Shown here: one piece after another, positions 24,887-32,724 of the stretch
Layout of the letters: every line of letters begins with the position of its first letter
Numbering within the stretch: position 1 is the stretch's first letter
DNA from: Chloroflexota bacterium
Lineage (GTDB): Bacteria > Chloroflexota > Anaerolineae > Aggregatilineales > Phototrophicaceae
DNA: 64,000 nt
Direction: 5' to 3'
NCBI GenBank assembly: GCA_011525385.1
Contig: WTGF01000045.1
Span: 1-64,000 of the forward strand
The notes under the pieces: model-generated
Databases searched by the model: none
Seen by the model: only the letters and a program-made list of their open reading frames with translations
Told to the model about the DNA's origin: nothing
Position numbers and translations under genes: made by a program

Positions 24887-26385
24887 TGGCAGATTCAACC
24901 CCTAAATCAGAAGTTATATTAGTTAATGTTCGGGCAGATGTGCGTCCTACAATTGATGTCCCGACGAATGTTGTTATGTTCGAGAACTCGTCTCGGCAAA
25001 TAACAATAAGTGTTAACTCAGGGTATCCTGTTCCAGATCGCTTCCGAATTTCTGTTCATGAATCGAACCTTGATGCTGTCAATTATGAAGATCCTTTATC
25101 AGGGCAAAATGTGCCGACTTTTACTTATGATTCATCAGATTTTCCGACGGACTCTAATACAGCGGCAGATATTGATGTCACAATTAATGCGCTTGAGGTG
25201 GCTGGCGAAAATAGGGCTATCTACTATATAAGATTTGAGTATTCGGTTACCGACGAAACGGATGAAACTCGAAATGTAACCGTGTATGACATCATGTGGC
25301 TGTTTATTGATCAGTCACTCCCTGCGCGCATCAGCATTGCCAATTCGCATAGTGCCTATGAAAACCAAAACATCAGTATCCCTTATGATATTTACATGGG
25401 GTCGCCAAATCCTACAACGATACGGCATTCGTGGCACGCAACGTTAGATGATGCGATCAATGATAGAAACCCTGTCACGCATAATAGACCGACGGTTCGC
25501 AACTCATGGACGGATGGTGCGCTGCGCGCATTTAATCCAAGGGGCGACCAACCCTTACAACAGACTGGCACGCTCAGTATGCACACGCCAGATGTTACGA
25601 ATAATTTGCTGATGTATGGTCGTTTGGAAGTCGTTCAGAATGGTAGGGTTGTGAGTACGGCTACCTATACACTGACGGTTACCAACAGCGTGCAACCCTC
25701 AATCACTGTAGGTAACCATACAGGCATTGAGGGCGAAACAATATCGATTGTCGTGATGTATGTTGGCGGTAGACCTGCACCCTCTCGGTGGGAAATCGGG
25801 TGGTCAACAACACGAAGGAATGCCGAAGCTGGTACTTTTGATTTATCTGCTGGGCGGACACCAGAAACAACGTTCAATCCTGCGACACCGCTTCCAAATC
25901 CGAGTACGCGGACGCTAACGATTACAACAGTTTTGACGTATGTAGATCAAGATAGGACTTACTGGGCACGTTTACGGATGGTCGCCGTTGATCCTGAAAC
26001 AGGGCAAGATACCTATACAGATGCTGTTTTTGGTGTAACGATCCTTAACCGTCGCCCCGCGGAAATTGTGTTCCCGGATATGCATACAATGAACGAGTTG
26101 GCGACGGCGGAAATCATGGGGTATTTTATTGTCGGTGTGCCGCGTGCGACACAAATTGAGGCATCTGTCCATGCAAATCAAGCAAACGCAGAACGTGATA
26201 GGAGTCCATTGTCAGGCGAAGGGGTACCGACAGTTTTGCTCTCTGTGACGGATATAGATCAGACGTTAGACTATGACGCGAGAAACGATATTATCCTAAC
26301 GATTGGCTCGCCTGACATCATGATGGATGAGGACTACGGTATAAGGGTTGATATTATTCAAGCAGAAATTACAGACGATCCCTAA
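24886..26385 (+). CDS. Ig-like repeat protein (499 aa)
   Basis: Four repeated domains of about 115-120 residues, each starting with a strand like RQITISVNSGYPVPDRFRIS, NISIPYDIYMGSPNPTTIRH, ISIVVMYVGGRPAPSRWEIG or AEIMGYFIVGVPRATQIEAS and continuing with an ALR- or NAE-rich helix-like part and a T-F-x-P/L segment. The same domain type occurs twice in the 43191 gene. Likely an extended fibre or surface decoration; function and ligand unknown. Confidence 0.55.
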   Translation: MADSTPKSEVILVNVRADVRPTIDVPTNVVMFENSSRQITISVNSGYPVPDRFRISVHESNLDAVNYEDPLSGQNVPTFTYDSSDFPTDSNTAADIDVTINALEVAGENRAIYYIRFEYSVTDETDETRNVTVYDIMWLFIDQSLPARISIANSHSAYENQNISIPYDIYMGSPNPTTIRHSWHATLDDAINDRNPVTHNRPTVRNSWTDGALRAFNPRGDQPLQQTGTLSMHTPDVTNNLLMYGRLEVVQNGRVVSTATYTLTVTNSVQPSITVGNHTGIEGETISIVVMYVGGRPAPSRWEIGWSTTRRNAEAGTFDLSAGRTPETTFNPATPLPNPSTRTLTITTVLTYVDQDRTYWARLRMVAVDPETGQDTYTDAVFGVTILNRRPAEIVFPDMHTMNELATAEIMGYFIVGVPRATQIEASVHANQANAERDRSPLSGEGVPTVLLSVTDIDQTLDYDARNDIILTIGSPDIMMDEDYGIRVDIIQAEITDDP

Positions 26386-27455
26386 TGGCTAAGGTTGCTA
26401 TTATTTCCCTCACGGTTATCGCAACGGTACCTGTTGTTTGGGAGGACCTGCCGAACCTCACGCACGAGGACGGTAATCGTCGGCAACTCCGACTCAGAGA
26501 CTATGTCAACGCACCGCGCGGTCAACTCAATTTTGAGTTACATCCTGATTATACGTTGCCATCAGGGTGGCGACTCTCGAGAACAGGGAACCTTGCGTAT
26601 AACGCAGTTGTGGGACGGACGATTGTCTTACGTTTCAAAGCGACACGGGGCAGTGAGTCGGCATATTCAGGTGAGTTGCGGATTACGCGGCACGTTGCGT
26701 TTGTCACACGGCTGATTCCGAACCGGATCAATCTTGGGCTGACATTCAATAACACTCTAAACGCCCAACGCGTCATCGCCTACAATACAACAGATTTGGA
26801 TGTCAACCCGGTTCGAGACTTCATTTCGGTGTTTAATCTCGCAGGAGACGAGCAGGTATCGGAAAGCCATGAAGTCAGTGATGATAATCCCGAAGGTCGG
26901 TCAGGTATCGGTTTCGATGGCACATATTATTGGGTCTGCGGGCATGATGTTGCTGGTGGTGGGACGCTGAAGAAGTTCAATACCGATGGCACGGTCGCTG
27001 CGACGTATACCTACACCGGTGGCGAAATTGAGTCGATAGCGTTTGATGGCACAGCGATGTGGGGGTTAGATATTGATCGGAGGCAACTTCGGAAGTTTTC
27101 CACTGCTGGCGTTGAGGACACGACTGCGGCGGTCACACTGCCTCGTGCAACGACAGCCGCAGATATGAATGGAATTTATCTTCCGGGAGGGCAATACGGA
27201 CTGGAGTGGGCAGACGGACACTGGTGGATCCCACAGTTTCATATCGAAGGTGTGCAACACCACTATGTTTTCTGTTTCACGACTGCAGGTGTCGCGGTTC
27301 CGACAAGGCATTTTGCAGTGCCGATAACACCTGGGACGATTGTCGGACTCGCTTATAACCCGTCAACAGGGGATATGTGGTATATGTTGGATGGCGAAGA
27401 TTCAGAAGGTGCGCGATTTGGCACATTGCGGGTACATCAGATCGCGACTGTATAA
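26385..27455 (+). CDS. Beta-propeller-like structural protein (356 aa)
   Basis: The C-terminal 220 residues show propeller-like blades with repeated Gly-Phe-Asp-Gly-x-Tyr-Trp-type motifs (GIGFDGTYYWVCGHD; SIAFDGTAMWGLDIDRRQL; GLAYNPSTGDMWYMLDG). The N-terminal part is a beta domain, similar to the preceding Ig-like genes. A tail-tip or adsorption function is inferred. Its stop is immediately followed by a ribosome site and a hairpin. Confidence 0.55.
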   Translation: MAKVAIISLTVIATVPVVWEDLPNLTHEDGNRRQLRLRDYVNAPRGQLNFELHPDYTLPSGWRLSRTGNLAYNAVVGRTIVLRFKATRGSESAYSGELRITRHVAFVTRLIPNRINLGLTFNNTLNAQRVIAYNTTDLDVNPVRDFISVFNLAGDEQVSESHEVSDDNPEGRSGIGFDGTYYWVCGHDVAGGGTLKKFNTDGTVAATYTYTGGEIESIAFDGTAMWGLDIDRRQLRKFSTAGVEDTTAAVTLPRATTAADMNGIYLPGGQYGLEWADGHWWIPQFHIEGVQHHYVFCFTTAGVAVPTRHFAVPITPGTIVGLAYNPSTGDMWYMLDGEDSEGARFGTLRVHQIATV

Positions 27456-27456
27456 A

Positions 27457-27489
27457 GGAGGTGAAGGGTAGGTCGCCACCTACCCGACA
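27457..27489 (+). promoter_or_regulatory. Shine-Dalgarno separated from its ATG by a hairpin
   Basis: The strong site GGAGG (27457-27461) is 28 bases before the ATG at 27490, too far to act linearly. Between them GGGTAGGT (27466-27473) pairs with ACCTACCC (27478-27485) around a CGCC loop. Subtracting the 20-base hairpin leaves 8 bases, an ideal spacing. Confidence 0.65.
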
Positions 27490-27612
27490 ATGTCTAATAT
27501 GGTTCGTAGAATAAAACGTTTGTTTCACAATAAACGGAACAAAAACCGCTTGAAAAAAGCGATACGAAAAGACAGAAAGGAGACACGAGATGCGAAACCC
27601 GACAAAACTTAA
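27490..27612 (+). CDS. Small highly basic protein (40 aa)
   Basis: Starts at the ATG brought near the ribosome site by the hairpin. The product (starting MSNMVRRIKRLFHNKRNK, ending DAKPDKT) is strongly basic and helical, like nucleic-acid- or membrane-active phage peptides. It overlaps the start of the nuclease gene by 23 bases in another frame. It could be a regulator or toxic peptide under structural control. The length is short, so confidence is moderate. Confidence 0.5.
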   Translation: MSNMVRRIKRLFHNKRNKNRLKKAIRKDRKETRDAKPDKT

Positions 27613-28183
27613 GCTGGTTCTCTACGCGCTGCTCTTCGGCGCACTGATTGCTATACTCGGCACCGGACTGATGTACTGTATTCTTGCGTTCGCGGAAGAA
27701 CCGCAGCAATGGGACTGCATCATAACCGACCCAATTGCGCAGGTCTACGACGGTGATACCATCAAGGATGTGCGCGTGAAGGTCTTAGATCACGCCTTCG
27801 CGTCGGAGGAGACGGGGTTAAAGTGGCCAGGTGTCATCATCGACGATGACGGTGTGTATGTCGTTACCGACATCCGTATCGCCGGCATCGATACGCCAGA
27901 GAAACGGACATCCACAAAAAACGCGGATGGTAGTCTCCGGTCGGAAGCGAGTCGGAACAAAGAGAAAGCCGCAGCACTCGCTGCACAGCAGGCACTCATC
28001 GACATCATCAAAAACAATAACAACAAAATATCGCTCACCGACGCTCAGCACGGCAAGTACGCCGGACGCACTGTCGCGGACGTTGCCGTTGGCGAGATGG
28101 ACGTAGCATCACTACTTATCCAGTACGGGCATGCCAAACCTTATGACGGCGGCACGAAACCGGAATGGAACTGGGGGAAATAA
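27590..28183 (+). CDS. Secreted or anchored thermonuclease-like protein (197 aa)
   Basis: Staphylococcal-nuclease (SNase) fold enzyme: the motifs QVYDGDTI (first active-site Asp region), DIRIAGIDTPEKR (the conserved Arg and Asp-Thr-Pro-Glu) and a C-terminal KYAGRTVADVAVGEMDVASL (the second conserved Arg) are present. An N-terminal hydrophobic segment (about residues 10-31) implies export or membrane anchoring, cutting DNA outside or in the periplasm. AAAGGAG precedes the ATG. It is next to the lysis genes; it could degrade host or competing DNA, or help release. Confidence 0.85.
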   Translation: MRNPTKLKLVLYALLFGALIAILGTGLMYCILAFAEEPQQWDCIITDPIAQVYDGDTIKDVRVKVLDHAFASEETGLKWPGVIIDDDGVYVVTDIRIAGIDTPEKRTSTKNADGSLRSEASRNKEKAAALAAQQALIDIIKNNNNKISLTDAQHGKYAGRTVADVAVGEMDVASLLIQYGHAKPYDGGTKPEWNWGK

Positions 28184-28185
28184 CA

Positions 28186-28485
28186 ATGTTTGGAGATACA
28201 CCGACATGGGCAGTTATCCTGGACTTACTACTATTCTTGAATGCGCTGATTATCTCTTGCCTGCTGACACCGCTCTTGTGGCGTATTTTCGGGAAAATGA
28301 GCAACCTCTGCGAGAGGGTGACGGATACTTCTGATTCTATTATGAAATTGTGCGAATCCGTCAAGGAAATTACCATCGGACTCACCGAGGGGCGCGTGCG
28401 AGATATTGAACTCAAGTCAGAAATTGAGAATATGAAACACGAGCTTCGCGAACACATTCGCGAAGAAAGGGAGCAAAGGAAATGA
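28186..28485 (+). CDS. Membrane-anchored coiled-coil protein (99 aa)
   Basis: A hydrophobic N-terminal segment (VILDLLLFLNALIISCLL) is followed by a charged helical region (ESVKEITIGLTEGRV; ELKSEIENMKHELREHIREE). The layout matches an inner-membrane spanin-type or Rz-like protein, supported by its location before holin- and lysozyme-like genes, but no outer-membrane partner is obvious. GGGGG precedes the ATG at 28186. It ends in an ATGA overlap with the next gene. Confidence 0.5.
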   Translation: MFGDTPTWAVILDLLLFLNALIISCLLTPLLWRIFGKMSNLCERVTDTSDSIMKLCESVKEITIGLTEGRVRDIELKSEIENMKHELREHIREEREQRK

Positions 28486-29450
28486 AGGTTAGAGGCAAAA
28501 CGCTTTCTGATTATGGTGCAGACGTTCAAGAGAATTATGACTCTTGGGTGACTGCCACAGATGATTTTGCGAAACAATTCATCGAGAATTTCAAGGAAGC
28601 CGTCGCATATATCAATGGTCTCTCTGATGCTGATTTTGATGTGCTTACGCTTGGAAACCCTGAAAAGAACTTACTCCCCTATTTGGATCCGGGGTTCTAT
28701 GGTGACGCATCGGGATTGGCATACTTGAAAGAGACGCTTGCAAACAATAAGGAGTACCAGAAAGAGACTGCCGCGCATGATGCTGAGATGGCAGCGATAC
28801 GTGAGGAGCATGGCGATCGTGTCGGTATGGCGTTGAGTGAGGAAGAAAAAGCAGCGCAACGAGAAGCACAGTCGGCTTATGCCGGACAGAAAGCAATACA
28901 AGACCGTCTCGGTGAATGTTACATTGAGGATTTCGGCGATGATCTGAATGTCGGTGACGGTGAACCGCATACGTCTGCTCCCGATTGGGTGCATGAAGGG
29001 TGGCAAGCCTTGAAAGACTACTGGGGCGCAGAAGACTTTAAGTCTATCGCTCAGAATGTTCGGAATCGGTTGATAGGGCAATCGGATAGACGTGTTGCTT
29101 TTGATTCTGTGCCTTATGGCACAATGCGCAATGTTACGATCAGCCAGCTGAGTCATGACGGTGTTGTTTCAACAGAATATATCCCTGACGCAGAGGAAGC
29201 GAAACGGACAATCGCATGGCGGCGCGAACAGATTCGTCTGTTCCGTGCTGGTGAGATTGAGGAAATCAACTGGCGACCCCCTAACACATCAGACCCGATT
29301 GTTGCTGCGGTTCAAGCAATCAAGGACCGAGGGGATGAATCTGATTTCACGAGACGCGGTCACCCCTCGGTGCGTGCGACGAGCAGAGAAGCCGAGCGGC
29401 GGGTATCCGCGAAAGAACGCGATAAAGCGTGGGAGAAGTCAAATGAATAA
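28482..29450 (+). CDS. Hypothetical protein in the lysis region (322 aa)
   Basis: Unrecognised. ATGA overlap with the preceding gene. It is acidic and largely helical, with a charged middle (EMAAIREEHGDRVGMALSEE; EEEKAAQREAQSAYAGQKAI) and a basic C-terminus rich in Arg. No signal peptide or catalytic motif. Its place inside the lysis cluster may be incidental. Confidence 0.45.
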   Translation: MKVRGKTLSDYGADVQENYDSWVTATDDFAKQFIENFKEAVAYINGLSDADFDVLTLGNPEKNLLPYLDPGFYGDASGLAYLKETLANNKEYQKETAAHDAEMAAIREEHGDRVGMALSEEEKAAQREAQSAYAGQKAIQDRLGECYIEDFGDDLNVGDGEPHTSAPDWVHEGWQALKDYWGAEDFKSIAQNVRNRLIGQSDRRVAFDSVPYGTMRNVTISQLSHDGVVSTEYIPDAEEAKRTIAWRREQIRLFRAGEIEEINWRPPNTSDPIVAAVQAIKDRGDESDFTRRGHPSVRATSREAERRVSAKERDKAWEKSNE

Positions 29451-29664
29451 GGAAACTTGGGACGAACTTCAACAGACATTGCTTCTCGGCTTGTCATTTG
29501 GGATGTGGATCGTTTTTGAATACTGGTGCTACAAAAGCCCTGATTTTGCCTCCGCATCGCACACAACAGCCGTGAGACTTGTGCTAACGAATATCGTCAC
29601 TGGTATCTTCGCGTATATCTACACGAAAAGTACCGGACAAGGAGATAAGAAACCGAATGGATAA
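29443..29664 (+). CDS. Holin-like protein (73 aa)
   Basis: The ATG at 29443 starts MNKETWDELQQTLLLG. Two membrane helices (LLLGLSFGMWIVFEYWC near 12-30 and VRLVLTNIVTGIFAYIY near 43-61) with a short polar loop and a charged C-terminus (KSTGQGDKKPNG) match a class II holin. The next gene, overlapping by 8 bases, is the lysozyme. Location and topology support a pore-forming role. Confidence 0.65.
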   Translation: MNKETWDELQQTLLLGLSFGMWIVFEYWCYKSPDFASASHTTAVRLVLTNIVTGIFAYIYTKSTGQGDKKPNG

Positions 29665-30241
29665 CACTTTACTGCGGCAACTTTTGATGGACGAGGAAGG
29701 TTTTAACCCGAAGGCACATCGTGTTGAAGGGATATGGCACATCGGCATCGGTCATAACCTGGAGATTGAGCAGACTGAAGAAGAACTTGCCATCCTCGGA
29801 AACTACAGCATGGACACCGTGCATACCTTATCGCTCACCGAGGAACAGTGTTATGCCCTGTTTGACATAGATGTAGCAGACGCACTTGAGGATGTGCAAC
29901 CGACGTTCATGCCGGACGAGTTAGAAGCGTTAGGTGAAACCCGGCGTGCTGTGATTCTCTCGATGGTCTTTCAAGTTGGGGGTGCAGGTTTCCGCAAATT
30001 CAAGAAGTTTATCGCTGCTGTGAAAGATCGAGACTTCAGGACGGCTTCTATAGAGATGATGGATTCGCTGGCAGCGAAACAGACACCTGCGCGCTGGGAA
30101 CGAGCATCTTATGCAATGCGCGAGGGGTATTTCAAGGAATATGCCAACGCACCCACAGAGATACCACAAGACACGCCTTTAGGCAATCTATCAAACGACG
30201 ATCTCCTTGCTGAGATCGAACGGAGGTTAAAAAAAAAGTGA
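29657..30241 (+). CDS. T4-type endolysin (GH24 lysozyme) (194 aa)
   Basis: Peptidoglycan hydrolase for host lysis. Residues 10-33 align with T4 lysozyme (LMDEEGFNPKAHRVEGIWH then IGIGHN), and a second shared block is SLTEEQCYALFDIDVADALE; AVILSMVFQVGGAGF aligns with the T4 AAINMVFQMG region. The catalytic Glu aligns as E13, but the T4 Asp20 position is Arg22 and the Thr26 position is His28. A helical extension (NLSNDDLLAEIERRLKKK) follows. No signal peptide, so it needs the holin. Activity of the altered triad is uncertain. Confidence 0.8.
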   Translation: MDNTLLRQLLMDEEGFNPKAHRVEGIWHIGIGHNLEIEQTEEELAILGNYSMDTVHTLSLTEEQCYALFDIDVADALEDVQPTFMPDELEALGETRRAVILSMVFQVGGAGFRKFKKFIAAVKDRDFRTASIEMMDSLAAKQTPARWERASYAMREGYFKEYANAPTEIPQDTPLGNLSNDDLLAEIERRLKKK

Positions 30242-30990
30242 GAGTTCAAGACATAGAACCGAGATTTGACGACATAGAGGGACGGCTGACGGCACTTGAA
30301 GCGGATAGCCACACCCACGACGACGGACAACCCGATCAACGCATCCCAACACCTCATCGCTCACAGAGGAACAGCACCGCCGGGGAGGCAGCTGAAGAAG
30401 CTTCTACGTTTCCGACCGCGAAAAAAGCGGACGCTCATGCAGGTCTTAAGGCGGATATTCAGGCTGACATAAAGGTTTACGATGCCGGTGTCGTCGGACA
30501 GGCACTCATGAACCAAGTTGCACTTCGCAACGGCAACAACGACTTCTGTCGGCATGAAGCGTTTGTGATGAGAACCGGAGAGACGACCCGGGTTCAGCCT
30601 TTTGTTCTGACGGACGCACTGTATGATGTTCCGACAGAAGATATGCTAAAGCGGGTTCTCGCCACGACCGACATTGACAAAATCAAATGGGTTGCTGAGA
30701 AGATGGACTGCGAGAAGATCGCTCGTGAATTCGTTGATGCGTGTGCGGAACTCGGACTCACCGATGCCGTCGGTCGTATCTTCGCAGCATCCGGCAATCA
30801 CGCTTTTATCGTGGCATTGGTGCAGGACGGTGAGGATGTCAAAGTCGTGTTCATTGAGCCACAAAACGATGAATTCGTTGAGCCGATCTCCCTGAAAGAC
30901 AAGGCGGCGATTACTGCGTACTTGTCCGAAGGCGGGGATAAGGATCAACTGAAATATAATATCTACAACGCATTGATGGTTGTTAGCTAA
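30238..30990 (+). CDS. Putative papain-like cysteine-protease domain protein (250 aa)
   Basis: GTG start after GGAGGT, overlapping the lysozyme stop. N-terminal 30 residues: an amphipathic helical motif also used by the 31049 gene (IEPRFDDIEGRL / IEPKFKELEK). Residues about 85-250 form a domain with D-C-E-K (C158), GNHAF (H188) and IEPQNDE (E207) spaced like the Cys-His-Asn/Glu groups of the Agglutinin-C/papain-like fold. This is a motif judgement only; a lysis- or host-modifying protease or lectin-linked domain would fit. Confidence 0.4.
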   Translation: MRVQDIEPRFDDIEGRLTALEADSHTHDDGQPDQRIPTPHRSQRNSTAGEAAEEASTFPTAKKADAHAGLKADIQADIKVYDAGVVGQALMNQVALRNGNNDFCRHEAFVMRTGETTRVQPFVLTDALYDVPTEDMLKRVLATTDIDKIKWVAEKMDCEKIAREFVDACAELGLTDAVGRIFAASGNHAFIVALVQDGEDVKVVFIEPQNDEFVEPISLKDKAAITAYLSEGGDKDQLKYNIYNALMVVS

Positions 30991-31048
30991 CAGTCGATGG
31001 TCACCAGATAACAGTCACATAAACCTGTGACTCATGGAGGTTTTGAAA

Positions 31049-31561
31049 GTGAATATTAACCAGATCGAACCGAAATTTAAGGAACTTGAAAAAGGCGTTG
31101 ACGGCGCAATGGAGCAGATCGGATCGATTGAAAAACGTCTTGAACAAATTGCAGCACGGCTTCAAGAACACGAAGGAGCAACCGCAGACGACGCTCACGG
31201 TGTTGAAGTTGAACCCACCGGAGACGAAGCGGAGCAGGAAGCAGAAACGCCTACCGAAATCGCAACCGAGACCGCAGAAGAAGCGGTTGGTACGACGGTT
31301 GGTCCGCTTGGCAATGTGCCTGGTGCTGCGGAAAGAATCTTTGAAACGGCAGAGGAATCCGTAGAAAAGGAGGAGTTCATAGACGAGGATGCCACCTTTC
31401 GAGTTCCCGAACAGGAACCCGAACCGGAAAAGGTGGAGCCTGTGGCGACTGTTAAAGTGGTTGTTTCGGGCGACTTAGACCCCGTCACCGCGTCGCTTCT
31501 TAAGCGTCTGGAACACATTAATACAGACGTTGTGAAAGTTACTGTTGATAAACGAGAATAA
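31049..31561 (+). CDS. Acidic coiled-coil protein (170 aa)
   Basis: Start at the GTG at 31049, because the ATG at 31034 is followed at once by GGAGG, which is instead the ribosome site 8 bases upstream of GTG. It begins with the IEPKFKELEK helical motif shared with the preceding gene and continues as a coiled coil (QIGSIEKRLEQIAARLQEHE), then a long Glu/Thr-rich low-complexity part and a folded-looking end (VKVVVSGDLDPVTASLLKRL). It immediately precedes the IF-1 gene (TAATG). Confidence 0.5.
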   Translation: MNINQIEPKFKELEKGVDGAMEQIGSIEKRLEQIAARLQEHEGATADDAHGVEVEPTGDEAEQEAETPTEIATETAEEAVGTTVGPLGNVPGAAERIFETAEESVEKEEFIDEDATFRVPEQEPEPEKVEPVATVKVVVSGDLDPVTASLLKRLEHINTDVVKVTVDKRE

Positions 31562-31776
31562 TGGAAAGAATCAGAGTAGACGGTATCATCATCAAGGCGT
31601 ATAAGGGCACGAGGTTCGATGTGCGATCTGACGAGAATCCTAACCATATCGTCTTTTGCACGCTGTCGGGTAAAATGCGACAACGCAAATTCCGTGTCAA
31701 CCCCGGCGATGCCGTCATTATTGAAATATCACCGTATGACCTCACAAAAGGTCGTATCGTATGGAGGAAAAAATGA
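31561..31776 (+). CDS. infA: Translation initiation factor IF-1 (71 aa)
   Basis: Single OB-fold protein that sits in the ribosomal A site during initiation. The alignment with bacterial IF-1 is clear: FDVRSDENPNHIVFC matches the strand-loop-strand, LSGKMR (residues 35-40) matches the conserved SGKMR, and PYDLTKGRIVWR (58-69) the C-terminal signature. Length 71 is canonical. No frameshift or missing block is seen. It is encoded in the same operon as phage proteins (1-base overlap at its start, ATGA overlap at its end), so it is not host flanking DNA. Confidence 0.93.
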   Translation: MERIRVDGIIIKAYKGTRFDVRSDENPNHIVFCTLSGKMRQRKFRVNPGDAVIIEISPYDLTKGRIVWRKK

Positions 31777-32504
31777 GAGATCTATGGCTGGTTATACTAC
31801 TTGCGATCCTGATCGCATTTCCAGTGTACGCGAACGAAATCGGTTTTACCATATCACAACTTCACGAAGAAATAGACTGGGGAGGCACCGCTAATTTAAG
31901 CGGCACCCTTGCAGGTCTCGACGCTGAGTTAGACATCCAGGCACAATCGGGTGATCTCATTCGCGGACGCTACCGCGGAGAAGTCGGACTCGCAAACTTC
32001 AAGGTTTTTCAGGATGGAACTTTCAAAGGCTATACCCTTGACTCGCTCGGTCGTCAATCCGATATTGGCATCAAGGGTGAAGTTGGTGTCGGGGGTCTGA
32101 ACGTTGCCGTCGGTATTTTCGGACGAAACGCAGGGGAATTCGGGCCCCCCAACGCCTACGGCACACTTCGCGACTTGGGCTACGACGAAGCCACTCTCGA
32201 AGCGATCGGTGGGCTGGATACACTCAACCCTGCACCAACGGGGCTTTCTATTCGAGGCGGTAATTCTCTGAATCTGCTACTCTCAACTGAGTTTGAAGTC
32301 GCTGATCTCGATGTGGAATTGCGAGTGCTACCCCAACTCACTGGCGAGGTCAAGGCACACCAAGCGTTGCTGCTTTTACAAACCGATTATCAGTTGACAG
32401 ATAACTTGAAACTCAACCTCGGTGCCGACATCGCGACGCAGCTTGTAGAGGATACAATCGAGTATGAAACAGCGACCGTCGCGACGGTTTCACTTGAGTT
32501 TTGA
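31773..32504 (+). CDS. Secreted beta-barrel-like protein (243 aa)
   Basis: The ATG at 31773 follows GGAGGAAAAA. A signal peptide (LWLVILLAILIAFPVYA, cleavage after VYA) is followed by about 220 residues of alternating beta strands (GTANLSGTLAGLDAELDIQA; FKVFQDGTFKGYTLDSLGRQ) ending in a terminal aromatic strand ATVATVSLEF, which fits an outer-membrane barrel whose last residue is Phe. It could act at the host envelope (superinfection exclusion or surface change). Its coupling to IF-1 by ATGA is unusual. Confidence 0.6.
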   Translation: MRDLWLVILLAILIAFPVYANEIGFTISQLHEEIDWGGTANLSGTLAGLDAELDIQAQSGDLIRGRYRGEVGLANFKVFQDGTFKGYTLDSLGRQSDIGIKGEVGVGGLNVAVGIFGRNAGEFGPPNAYGTLRDLGYDEATLEAIGGLDTLNPAPTGLSIRGGNSLNLLLSTEFEVADLDVELRVLPQLTGEVKAHQALLLLQTDYQLTDNLKLNLGADIATQLVEDTIEYETATVATVSLEF

Positions 32505-32506
32505 CA

Positions 32507-32535
32507 TTGACAAAAATGGGGCAATAGTGTAAAAT
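32507..32535 (+). promoter_or_regulatory. Strong sigma70 promoter
   Basis: TTGACA (32507-32512), 17-base spacer, TAAAAT (32530-32535); a second TTGACA lies just before it at 32501. It is flanked by the inverted repeat TGGGGCA (32517-32523) and TGCCCCA (32574-32580). It would transcribe the leader, tRNA and downstream counter-defence genes. Confidence 0.8.
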
Positions 32536-32724
32536 AACTTTAATAAATATATATCCAATTTAGTATATATTTATGCCCCAAATTGTGCCGGTGGGTAGGA
32601 TGAGGAATCCCGTCTGTTTCCTTGCAGACGAAAACAGCACACTCGGTTAGTTTGAAGTGCAGGTTAGGCGTGGCTTTGGCAACAACATACGATACGAGGT
32701 GTCAGTCACGCCTGCCTAAAATAC
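32536..32724 (+). other. Structured leader upstream of the tRNA
   Basis: No coding gene. Hairpins: CGTCTG/CAGACG (32611-32616/32625-32630) enclosed by TGTGC/GCACA (32584-32588/32637-32641); AGGCGTG (32666-32672) with CACGCCT (32707-32713), extended by AGG/CCT. It does not fold as a tRNA (no T-loop or anticodon arm). It may be processed with the tRNA or act as a small RNA. Confidence 0.5.

Noticed and set aside
32641..32724. Second tRNA upstream of the CAU tRNA
   Set aside because: The AGGCGTG/CACGCCT stem is strong but no D, anticodon and T arms can be fitted.
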